A DNA stretch of 64,000 nucleotides from Heterobasidion occidentale (Eukaryota > Basidiomycota > Agaricomycetes > Russulales > Bondarzewiaceae). This document shows positions 22,776-33,587 of this stretch, one piece after another. The DNA is taken from positions 2,852,001 to 2,916,000 of the forward strand of contig JBCAQO010000006.1 in assembly GCA_039111635.1 (NCBI GenBank), in the 5' to 3' direction. The translations under genes were made by a program, and so were the position numbers. Positions within the stretch are counted from its first letter, which is position 1; every line of letters starts with the position of its first letter. Under the pieces are notes generated by a model that did not search any database, was not told the DNA's origin, and was given only the letters and a program-made list of their open reading frames with translations.

Positions 22776-24894
22776 TCATGACACGCCGATTCCACAAAGA
22801 GGGCTCTGGTGTGCCGGAGCGGTCAATATGTTCAAGTCGTATGCTGGGCTGTCGGTGTTTCTGTGTTGGTGCGAATGGCTTGAACAGCCGTCTCGTTCAG
22901 GACATGAATTCGCTTTCTTGCGACTTGTATGTGTTTCTATGTATCTTCAAGGTGTTTTTCTCTCCATAGGCAGTATGTAATTGCTCATGTGCTCCATCGC
23001 TCTCACCCTGGGGATCCCGTTTGATCCCGACAGGCCGCAGTTGATGAGAGTGTTTTTTTCTGTTGTTGCGCTACCGTTTTCGTTGTATCTTTTTTTTTCT
23101 TTTGAATTTATCTTCCCTTTCCCCCATCCACGATGTCCGCGTCAAGTCGACTCGAGAACAGTGGACCGAGCTCGAGGTGCTCACAAGAACCGCGAGGAAT
23201 GGGCCGGTCTGCGCGCTTCGCTTACAGCTGACGATGACCCTGTCGGTGAGCATGCCTCTGTTCGTTGAACCCCATTTTTCCCGCTCAAGGGAAAAGCCGA
23301 ACTGTTTTAGCAGGTATGAAGATCTGAATACGGTTCTATCTTTGACCGATTGATCGCTGTCGAGGCCACGCTTGAGAAACGAGCTTCCGGAAGAATAGAC
23401 TTCTCGAGCCATGTGCGCCTCGTAATCGCAACCCGAGGGCCAGAAACATTAGCAGAACGCAGACAGGTATCTCAGAGTCGCAACACTAATATGGGAAATC
23501 GCTTCTGCACTCGTAGAGTTCTGAGATTCGAAATAGCACATCTATTTCCAGCGGATCCGCGTTCTTCCTCCGAACTCAGAAATTTGCGTCTCACGGTCCT
23601 GTAGGTGTTCCTCAGCCGGCTCGATAGCTCTACCACTGAAAATGCTACTGACGAACGGGTGCTACCTGATCGTCGCGCGTGGAATCGCGATGATCCTACA
23701 CCTCTGACGACATCTGACCGTGATGGAGAAGGCGGAGGCGGAGCCAATCGTCGACTCGTCCAAGGTCATGTCGGTCCCGGTCAGAGTTTGATGCATTCGC
23801 GAGGTACGCACACTCCACGCGCGGTTGCTCGCAGGTGCGCTGACCCCTTTTGCATAAGATGGCAGGCAACCTTGCCCCGAGCTATGGCCGGGTTCCTCAC
23901 GATGGTCTTGAGCGTGACTCGTGGGTCCTTGTGCTTCCAACTAGGCAAGTGGCGGTCTCTGGACGCCTGAGGCTGATACCGACGTCGGGGTACTGGGAGC
24001 GCGTGTGGTCGCGTTTCCACCTCGAACGGATCATTCGCGGATCGAGGTACTCACGCCAGTGTGCCAATTCTACAGAAAGTGGGCAAGGCCATTGTCGATT
24101 CGCTCCAGGTCGATATTACGTCGGTGTCGTGTTGTGTTCTGGCGGGGCGGGGGTTCGTTTTTAGACGGCTGGTCACGTTTTCTGGATGGGTGCGAAAGAA
24201 GAGCAGGTTTTGAGCAGGGATGGCGCTGCGCCGTTCTGGATGTGCCAGTTCTTGCATGGAATCCTGGGGTTCCATGAACCATCTGCCTGTCCATTGGTAC
24301 CACTCCCATGATCCCATGCATGGGGAGAGTGTGAGATATGGATGGCGCATCGAGCTGGAGAATGAATTTTGTGTCTATACGGTGGAACACGGTGGGAGGG
24401 TGGACGACGGATTGGGAGGGATCGTGGCGTTGCGGGAGCGGGCGGCATTGTGCGGGCGACGGCGTTAATTCGGCCACGCCTGACAACGGCCCGGCCACGG
24501 AGCGAGACCAGACTACGGCGCGTGTCCGCCAACTTGCCAACGCGCTCCTCCTCCCCCTCCTCCTCCTCCTCCTCCCCCCCTTCACCACCTCGGCCATCGT
24601 CCGGGCGACGTCGCAACCACCCCGTCGCTCAACACACACGCTCCGCTCGTGCCAGACAGTGCTGGGAGCATTCTACACACCTTCCGCAGCCATTCCCGTC
24701 CGCCATCGGATCCTCGGTCGATTGGGACGCTGACGACGAAGCCGTGGGCATGAGACAATCTGCCTTGTTTCCCCGTTCGCGTGGCCTGCTCCATTTTTAA
24801 CTACCCCATCCCTCTGCTTCGCCTAAATCTCCTCTCCCTCTCGCCTCCTCCCAACTCACTGCTGCCTGACGCCCGAACTTGCTCCTGACTGTCC
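22776..24894. other. Long intergenic region with possible degraded coding patches
   Basis: About 2.1 kb. The first 250 bp look like the PWWP gene's 3' untranslated region. At 23150-23240 one frame reads KNREEWAGLRASLTADDDP and at 23355-23440 another reads EATLEKRASGRIDFSSHV; neither connects to further exons, so no gene is called. A C/T-rich tract with (TCC)n at about 24545-24580 precedes the next gene and may be part of its promoter. Confidence 0.4.
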
Positions 24895-27800
24895 ATGGTT
24901 GCCGGTGCAAACGACGAGTTGTACTCTCCGTTCCCGAGAGTGGGTATGGCGGAGGACGGCCCCACCTCCAGCGAGGAGGGCTCCGATCTCCACTCCCCGG
25001 TCTATGATCAGCCCTTTCCCCATCTTTTACCTGACGGTACGTTTGCAAACCAGGCCCCAGCGCGCTTATCGATCTGCGCACTAACAACTGGTTCAATTAA
25101 GCCCGATATCGCTCAACTGACTCCGTCGCCGTTCCCCTTTCTTCCTCGCTTATCGCCTCGCCCTTCGACTCCCCGTACGCCCTTCCGCACACCCAACCAG
25201 GCGACCCCCACATCATGCGATCCCTACGCCACCCAAACACACACCCCTCTCTCAACCGTTCCGACTATCCTGTCCAATCCTTTACTTCATCAGCCTTCTC
25301 TCTCGGTACCCTCCCCCCTCGGTTCTCTTCTTTGGCAGATCCCACTTTTGACCCTCAGGTCGCCGCTCATCACAGACACGTTCCACAAATAGCCTCCGCT
25401 TCCCATACGACGAGGTCTTCTCCCCCTCACTCAAACCTTGACGGCCAAAGCCTTCCTTCTTCTGCCTCTGCTTCGACTTCCGCCAGACCGCCTGCTACAG
25501 CAAATGTGACCTCCTCCAGGGCAGCACGCGGCGCTCGCAAAGAAATTTCCAACGTCGTTATTGCCTGTCGTCAATGGTGCGTTGCTACTCCGGCATCTTT
25601 AAAACGTGACATGCGACATGTGCTGAAATGAGTATCGCGCGTCTCTCCAAAGCCGCGCCCGCAAGATTCGGTGCGATTCCACCAGACCCGAATGCAACAA
25701 CTGCGTCCGAAGGAACAACGAATGCATCTACGATGTGGCGCCCAAGCGCAGAGGGCCAGACAAGCGGCCTGGGACACGCCAACGGTCTTGCAAGAAGCGC
25801 CCTACAGATGGATCTGAGCCCCAACCGAAGAAAAAGCGCAAGCCAGACCCCACGACTGCTCTCGTCGTGCCGTCCTCGACAGGGTTTAAAACAGACATCC
25901 CCGACCTGTCGCCCGCACACCCACCGCTTGTGCTCAAGTCAGAACCCGATCTCACCTCGCTGCACATCCCAAGCACGTCGTCATCGTCGTCGTCCATACC
26001 TGAGCCCGCTCAGTCCTTTCGCATCGACGGCTACTACGACAGGGTAGGCGTTTCGTTTCCCATGTCCACGAGCGTGCGGGGGCCGGTATTGACTACGTCT
26101 TCTTCGAAGAGACGGCTTTCGCCGACCATTCACCGAAGCACGTCGCACACCGACATGGTCGACAAGACCGCTATCCACCCCTTTGACCTCGAAATCCACT
26201 CCCCAGACTCTTACAGCGACGAGAGCCGAATTTCTATACCCCCTGTCCCATCCACCCAGTTTAGCCGCAAGGTGTGGTGGGACGATCTCCTGACATGGTA
26301 TTCCCCCACACGTGAACAATCGTGAGTGCGCGTGTCGTGCGTTGGATCGGCTTGCTCACCACAATCCTCCCGCAGTTTAAGAGACATCTCTACCGATCTG
26401 AACCTTCTGTGAGTGTCCGTGGAGCCGGCTGTCCCTGTCGCACCCGTTCGCTCGCATGTCTGACCGCGACCCGAACAGTTTCACACAAAGTAGCTATTGG
26501 CTGACTTTTATCAACACTCCTTTTTTCCTTCGTAACTTGATCAGGACGAGCGTTCCCGTATACAGCCGTCGTTGGTGCTGGCGGGCCTGGCACTGGCGAC
26601 TTTAGTACGCTCCAGCGAGCTGGAGCTCGGTGCTGCTGGTCGCCATCGCGCAATTCGTCTGAGAGACGCTGCGCAGTCTGCTCTGGAAGCATCGTCGGCC
26701 TCGCAGTGGATTGATTTGGGCCTCGCGGAGGCCGCGATGGTGAGTGTGCGTCGATCGTACACAACAAGTGCTAATCGAGCAATACAAGTTCCTCGCCCTC
26801 TTCGAGACATCTGCCCATCCGCAATACAGCGCTGCACGGTCGGACTCGGCGCTCATGTTTCTGGACAACATCATCGCCAGCCTTCGACTCACATATTTGG
26901 ATGCCAACGACCCTGATCCCATCGATTACTCCGTTGCAGGCGTTCCCATCGCGCACTCGGGCGACTACGATATGCCGAAGAGGTGCGAGTGCATCAACGT
27001 ACCTCTGGGAGTTCCGTACGTTGCGTCGAAGGAGTCTTGGTCATTCGTACCCGCTTGGGATTCGTCATGGTCTCCGTCGGATATCCGCAAGGAAGAAACC
27101 AGGCGTCTGTGCTGGAGCGCCCTCATGCTCGCTGCAAACCACACATCTTCTTGCGCGTCGTCATATCCACAGCGGAAGCCCATGGATCTCTTCCTCATCA
27201 ACTCCGCTAACGTAAGGTTTTATTTCCTCCGAGCTTGGTATATGTCTGACATGATGCCGATTCTGGATTAGTTCAAGTTGCTCTTTCCTGGCGAGGCATT
27301 GCAACGCACGACTCAGAGCGCCGCGCATTCCGGAAAGGACACCGTGTGGGCACTGTATTGCCGCAGCATGCTTCTGTGGAACTGCTGCGTCCGCTTCCAG
27401 GATGACACGCTGACGGGAGATCAAAAGACGCAAATCGCCATAGCGGTGTTCGTCGAGATCCGTGCTGTGGAGCAAGTGCTGGATACCCACATATGCAACA
27501 TCGACACTGCCTTGATGTATATGTGCAGGGAGTTCATATCCAAGTGGGTCTCCAGTCAGTCTTTTTTTTTGCTTACTCACTGGCATCGTTAATGCAATGC
27601 AGCACGAGACTGTCTGTGACATATCTGATGAGACGGTGAGTTTCTCCAATTGGTGTGTATTTCAGGATCTGACTGTACCGAATTGTAGGCTACTGCTTGA
27701 CCTGGACGTCACGGCCCGACCGGTGTGGAACCGCAGGCTGGCCGAGGAGTGGCGTGCGTCATCTTCATGTGCAATCGCGCCGTTACGTATACTGACCTGC

Positions 27801-28282
27801 TGTCACAGTCTATTACCAGGAACAGGTCGCCAAAAGGGTCAAGTCCTCCATCCATCGACTTTCAGAGCCCAACGGGCATCTTTTCCTCAGGCGACCGTTC
27901 CAGATCAGCTGGTTCACGGGCCAGGTGGCGATGTGCGTCGCGTTTCAGCTCATTGCTACTGCCTCCGGGCGTAACCATATCTCACCTCTTATCTCTCACA
28001 GATGCTTGGACTTGTGGTTCGGCGACCCGGCGCTCGTTCGCGCGCTGGAGCTTGCTAAATCCTTTCTTGTGCCGATCGAAGTGCTCAATGCGATGTGGCC
28101 GTGTCCGGGTACGCTCCCGATGCGCAGGTCATTATCCGTTCACTGACGCGATTTTCCTCGCAGCATACCGCAGCCAGTGCGACGACCTCCGGTCGCAGCT
28201 GCACAAGGCGTGCGCGATAGCCGGCATCCCCTCCCCTCTCGCGCCAGAGTTTTCGTTACCGCCCGCCCTACTCAGAGTCTAA
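24895..28282 (+). CDS. Zn(II)2Cys6 transcription factor 1, one apparent frameshift
   Basis: Twelve exons (24895-25036, 25102-25576, 25653-26321, 26376-26408, 26479-26739, 26789-27211, 27272-27543, 27603-27635, 27689-27753, 27809-27932, 28002-28108, 28164-28282). The zinc cluster ACRQCRARKIRC, then C-NN-C and NNECIYD (about residues 201-232), is completed across an intron. After a basic linker (KKKRKPD) comes the regulatory region common in mushroom fungi: SSYWLTFINTPFFLRN, RIQPSLVLAGLALATLVRSS, FLALFETSAHP, LCWSALMLAANHTS, CLDLWFGDPALV, and AYRSQCDDLRSQLHKACAIA. The frame slips by one base at about 26538-26546 (after FFLRN, before DERSR); with one base added the model totals 907 residues exactly. 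The target genes are unknown. Confidence 0.85.
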
Positions 28283-28946
28283 AATACCCCAATATTTTTC
28301 TGTTTTTACGCACGCGCCCCGATTGTCTAATGCCGTCGGACGGCTCTCGGTGTCAGTTATCGAAGACTAATTATGCTCTGTTGCGATTTGTTGTAGCCTA
28401 CGTTACGTCCGATGTATCAGGTATATGTTCTCCCGATGAAGGCATTGTTAGTGGGATAATATTGATGCTATATACATACCCAGCTCTTTTTGTGTGCCTC
28501 GAGGCATTCATTTTTGGGTCGGCAATAACGTGCTATCACGGTGAGAGTGCTGCAACGTCAACACATACTAGGGTCAACATATCCGACACGACGGGCGTCC
28601 GCTTCGGTGAAGTTCACCGTGCGGATTACCTTCGAATAGGGCCATGTTCACCCTGCAGTATGTAACGGTGTGCCATCAAGACATGGTGATTCTCATCCTC
28701 AGAACTAGTGAAAGCTGCATGGTGACAACAACTGCCTCCATGCAGCTCTTCACCATCGGTCCTCTACCGGTGGTGAATCACCACACTTCGAAGAGAACAT
28801 CACCTCAAGCCGATCTCATAGTGCGAACCGATCACAGCTATGAAAGCCTCAAGCTTTGAGAGTTTCAAAAAACGAAGGACATGTGCAATTTCCGCCGACT
28901 GAGTCAATGTGTGAGGACCGAATAGGTCTGACGAAGTGGCCTGTCT
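28283..28946. other. Convergent intergenic region
   Basis: About 660 bp between convergent gene ends. Short frames only, no motif. Confidence 0.5.
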
Positions 28947-30468
28947 TCAATCCTTTCGCTTTGCGTCGTGACCATCGCTAGACGCTCCCTCTTCCTCGTC
29001 TGCACAACCGCCATCCAGCTCGATCTTCCGAGCCGCCGCCTGCCGCACGTCCTTGGAAGGCCGCTTGACTCGGGCCCAGATGCCAACATTCGGGTCCCTG
29101 ATGAAGTTGACAGTGATCATCGGCCACGAGGGGTGGCTAGGGAGCACGTCGTAAAATTCGGGTGCGAGGGCGCGGAGGGCCGGCAGGCGTGTCCATGGCA
29201 CAGAGGGGAAGTCGTGATGCTCGTTGTGGTAGCCCACCTATGACCCAGCTTGATCATGCCGTGTAGAAAACGAGAATGAGAAGCGTGCTTACGTTGTACG
29301 CAAAGATGTTCAGCCAGCCGTAGTAGGAATACGTCTCCTGCTCGAGCCCGTCCCAAACGTAGTGCTCTGCGATGAAGTGACCGGCGAGTGGATGCAGACT
29401 GCCCGCCCAGAAGCTTGACATGATGAAATACACGAGCATGTGCTTCCCGCCCGGAACGAGCGTGATGAGGGCACAGTCGAAGGCGACCTGGACGAAGATG
29501 TTCAAGAAGTGCCAGAACGAGGGGCGCTGAGAGCGAACGAGGCCCGGACGGAGGGCGTAGAACAGGATTTGGAACGTGCTAGAAATGTTGAGGTGTGAGG
29601 TCATGAGGATGGATAGAAAGGCCTACCAGAAAAACACTTTTCCGAGGACGTTGTTCAAGCACAGAAGTTCGAAGCGAGTGGGTAAATCGGTATCGACGCC
29701 ATCTTCGCCGAGGTATTTGTGATGCTCCAAGTGATATCCCTGTCAGAGCGGAGCGAATCAGTGCGCAAAATTTGGCCCTTAAAGTGGGCACCTCGTTACC
29801 TTGAACGTTACGGAGTATGGAATACCAATAGGCAGATTGGCAAAGATGGCAAAAGCTTTGTTTGATTTAATACCTTTGAACGCCAAATTATGTGTGATCT
29901 CGTGAATAGCAAGAAATAGGTTGTGGTTGGCTGTCCCGCCGATGATATAGGATGTCAAAACGAAGAGGATTGAAAGCGGCGATCTGTGACGAAGAAAAAA
30001 GGCAGTCGTGATCTGAAGCAGAACGACAAACGCTACAACGTATTTTGTCATTGGTTCGTGCCCCATTAATTTCCTGACCTGAAATCAGACAGCAAGAACA
30101 TCAATTTTCCGTGATGACATAGGATAAAAAGAGGCACTCGGTGATGCTCCCGAATAATGAAGACAATAATCCTGAGAGACATGATGAACACCGAACTTTG
30201 GACATAAAATTGACGAGGAGGTTCAATCCATAGCGGCTGAGCTGTGTCGTCGCCCACAGCAACGACGATGGCCCTTCCAGCAATCCCCCAAGGAGAAACA
30301 AGGTGACAATCAAATGCTCACTTCAGGATGCGCTTTCATTATGGCCATTCTCCTTGATCGGTGAGGTTCTTCCGTCATGATCCAAAGGAAGTCAGTTTGG
30401 TCTGACAGGCGAGCGTCGTAGGCGGTAGAGGCGCTGCTATCTGGTATGATAGTCCGCCTGGGAATCAT
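28947..30468 (-). CDS. DES1: Sphingolipid delta-4 desaturase (DES1 type)
   Basis: Five exons (30322-30468, 29800-30078, 29627-29739, 29293-29578, 28947-29237) give 371 residues. An N-terminal lipid-desaturase motif [16 protein letters not shown] precedes membrane helices ([27 protein letters not shown]). The three histidine boxes are HEITHN (about 108), GYHLEHHKY (about 144) and [10 protein letters not shown] (about 278). This order and spacing is that of dihydroceramide delta-4 desaturases in the ER membrane. Their product, the delta-4 double bond of the sphingoid base, feeds glucosylceramide synthesis in fungi. Intron 1 (243 nt) is far longer than the other three (48-60 nt), yet the sequence around it (AHPE, then VRKLMGHEP) is contiguous in the family. 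Start at MIPRRTIIP is the first Met in frame. Confidence 0.93.
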
Positions 30469-30970
30469 ACTTTTCGCGCTCTTTCCTTCAGGGAGTGTCT
30501 CTGCACCCCAAAAAGACTAAAATCTACAAACATATGGATGACGGCTCTGATTGTTGCCAGACGAAGAACAGTTTACGCACCGACTTCGTCAGGCGCATTG
30601 TTGGACGACGACGCCATGGTGAAGTTGGATGAACTCGAGTGTGCCAAGTGGCAGCTGGTGGAACGATTGTATTATAGGGTACGTCAGGAACAGGACTGGA
30701 ACAGGCGCCTCGAAATAGCCTTGCCGCCGGCTTCTACAGCCTAATCAAATACACCCAGATACACTCAACACTCTTCAACACTGCAGCTACTGCGCAATGG
30801 CCTGCAAGTGCATGCTAGCTGCAGCCAGTCAGCTGCGCACCAACAAATGTCAGAAAGCGCCTATAAGGGCATCGTTCAGAGTCTGCTAGAGTTCTACTAC
30901 CGCACAATTGGTCTATTCATACAACGCAGGGAGTCGATCCACGTACACACAAGATATATAACTCTGGACA
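30469..30970. other. Intergenic, holds a doubtful 68-codon frame
   Basis: Contains the desaturase promoter and the thymidylate synthase 3' flank. A plus-strand frame at 30538-30744 (core DELECAKWQLVERLYYR) looks helical but has no homologue I recognise and begins only 70 bp from the desaturase start. Not called as a gene. Confidence 0.4.
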
Positions 30971-31928
30971 CTAAACACTCATCTTCATCGCGATTGTTGG
31001 ATGCGGATCGTATCCCTCTATCACGAAATCGTCGTACACGAATCCCTCGATATCGTTAATCATGCGCTTCCATCGCAGCTTCGGGAACGCCTTCGGCTCT
31101 CTCTCCAGCTGCACCTTCAATGCCTCGACATGATCGAGGTATACGTGTGCATCGCCGAGCTGGATGGTCAGCTGATACGGTTCTGTGTTCGTGACATGCG
31201 CGATCATGCAGGTAAGCAATGCGTAGGATGCGATATTGAATGGGATCCCTAGGCCGAGGTCGGCAGAGCGCTGGTACATCAAACAAGAGAGCCGAGGGCG
31301 TGCCGTGGGGTCTGATGAGGTCGGAAGATGGACATAGAACTGACACATCATATGACATGGTGGGAGAGCCATCTGGGGGATGTCTGAGATAACGACCTGA
31401 GTGGGTGGTGTTCAGGTTTCAGGATTGAGTTCATACCTGCAGGGTTCCAAGCGCTCAAGATGATTCGGCGGTCAGTGGGTTCCTCCTTGATCTTCCGAAT
31501 GACCTCTCGGAGTTGATCCACGCCCTCCCCGGTATAGTCCTTTTCACAATCCACATACTTCGCACCAAAATGCCTCCACTGAAACCCGTAGACAGGGCCG
31601 AGATCTCCCTCCCGTCTATGTCCCAGCCCTGCTTCTCTAAAAATTCCTTTGACCCATTCCCGTCCCAAATTTTCACGGCCTTTCTCGAGAGGATAGTGGA
31701 GTCCGTGGAGCCTTTCACAAACCAGAGAAGCTCTTCAAGTATTCCGCGGAGAAATGTGCGTTTTGTGGTGAGCAGAGGTAGTGTAGAATCTGTGAGAGAG
31801 AAACGCAACGGGGGTGGTGCGAAAAGAGAGATGGTGCCCGTCCCAGTTCGATCTGATCGCGTCTCTCCAGTATCTAGAACTGAGCGGATAAGGTCAAGAT
31901 ATTGGACTTCTTCGTGGACATTGCTCAT
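30971..31928 (-). CDS. TMP1: Thymidylate synthase, one apparent frameshift
   Basis: Makes dTMP from dUMP with methylene-tetrahydrofolate. Two exons (31437-31928, 30971-31383). Family motifs run in order: [71 protein letters not shown], then [14 protein letters not shown] with the catalytic Cys (about 174), [16 protein letters not shown], and [10 protein letters not shown]. Exon 1 breaks between GWDIDG and EGDLGPVYG at the G run 31605-31613 (minus strand). One G added gives 301 residues, the standard length, and restores all motifs. Because this enzyme is normally essential and everything else is intact, a base error is more likely than a dead gene. Intron is 53 nt. Confidence 0.93.
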
Positions 31929-33587
31929 ATTGAGATGGTGGAGGACGCAACAGTGGATAAGGACTGGATAAGGCCTGTTGAGCGACGCGTCTCAGGACGC
32001 GAGTCTGACGTAATAGAATGTGAAGCGGTTGTGACGCATGTGACATTTCGCGACAAGACCGCGCAGAGCCAGCCGTGTTGGCGCACTGTTGGCGCTAGAG
32101 GTTTCGTTCTCCTACCAGTCAGTCAATTCGGGCAAAGACTCCGCGTACCTATAGTTTAGCGACGGATTACTCAAACAAGTCAGTTAAGTCAGACTCTCTT
32201 TGTGTTGTTTCGCATGGAGTAGACGTCGGGCTCTGCTCTAGGAACTCTATATGACCGACCGAGCTCAGCAAGCAGCAGGCTGCAGAAGTAACTTATATGG
32301 GGCATCTCTGACTTTTTTTTTTCACGGCGAGGCGCGAGGTGACTCGCAAAAATTTTCATGAAAGTTTGTAGGAATCGCGTCTGCGGCGTAGCCTGGTTTC
32401 AACGGCTCATATCTGATACAATGTCTTTTTATTCAGTATGTTTCGGGAGTATATCAGGATATCTAATGCTTGCCGGTACCGCTGGTACCGCCAGGGCGGA
32501 CAAGGCCGGAAAGACGCTTCGGGTACTTCGCCCCCGAGCCATCTGACATCATTTCCACTCTGCCTCCTTATTCTTAGGTGCGGCAGTCCTTTTCTCTATG
32601 GTGAACGAGTAGTTTGCGGAACTTTTCGTGAATACTCTACTGTATAGTGCAATATCACCGGGCGCCAGAGCTTCCGCCCATTTACTAGGGGAGCCCATCA
32701 GTGTATCGAGAAACGTACAGTATTCATGGTGCCGTCTCCGGCCTTGGGAACCTGATAGCCATCGTCAGTCAGCGACCGAACTAACTGTGCCGAGTGCCGC
32801 TGACTTTTGTACTCAAGTCAACGAATCCCGCGACAGGTTTGCCATCGCGTGCACTAACATTCCCTACTTCCTTCTCAACCGGATCCGAGCGACCCTTGGC
32901 TGTGCTGCTGGCGTTTCATTCTCGGGACATCGGATGAAGGTCTGACGATCATGTTGGCATTCGCGGTGCCGACATCGTAGCGTTGTTGCATCAGTTCGGC
33001 AGCCCTCCAGGGTCCAGCGCTCATATTTTCGGTATGCTTTCAAACGAATGACTCGTATGAATTAGTAGTATGTGATGCCTGGAAATTTTAATACCATTCA
33101 GGCGAAGCTGACTTTACTCGCAGGTTCATAGACCTTTTCGCCGCATTACCCGTCAAGTCACTTGCATATACTGCAAGATTAGGCAGCAGTCTTCCTAATC
33201 TCCCCGTTCCCGCACCTACCGGTTTGCTGTGCTGCTTAGTCATACCTCTGCCTTCACAGCCGGCGTTCACCGCTCGGCTGACTTTCTGCCCGAGAGCGTC
33301 AAGAAATTTTGAACTACGAGGCCTATCTATGTGGCTCCCGAACATGAACGGCGTACGCTGCGTCCGAGTGGATCCAGCTCTCGTGCTTGTGACTCGTTCA
33401 CCCGTCTCGATGCCGCCTTACTCATGATCACCGACATGCACCGCTCCTCCTGCTGTTTCGACTTCCTCTGGAGAGATATATAAAGACCGTCTCCAGCGCT
33501 GTCATTTTACTCACAACATAGAGATCCTTCATCGCTTTGTCTTATACCATCATCTATCTCAATTCTTGTTGATTGCACCATTGGCTA
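31929..33587. other. Intergenic, no gene seen
   Basis: About 1.65 kb between divergent genes. It is AT-richer than average in places (T run at 32306-32320). The small open frames show no domain and no consistent splicing. It includes promoters of thymidylate synthase and of the second zinc cluster regulator. Confidence 0.5.
33476..33484 (+). promoter_or_regulatory. TATA box of Zn cluster regulator 2
   Basis: TATATAAAG lies about 105 bp upstream of the start codon at 33588, in a suitable position for a TATA box, followed by C/T-rich sequence. Confidence 0.45.

Noticed and set aside
23129..23440. Coding-like patches after the PWWP gene
   Set aside because: Two short stretches look protein-like but lie in different frames with no splice sites that join them; recorded only as intergenic notes.
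27933..28001. Suspected extra frameshift near the end of Zn cluster regulator 1
   Set aside because: A 31-nt intron from 27971 seemed to leave a phase error, but using the stronger donor GTGCGT at 27933 gives a normal 69-nt intron and correct phase, so no error is needed.
30538..30744. 68-codon frame between the desaturase and thymidylate synthase
   Set aside because: Helical-looking but unsupported: no motif, no splice partners, and it sits in the desaturase promoter.
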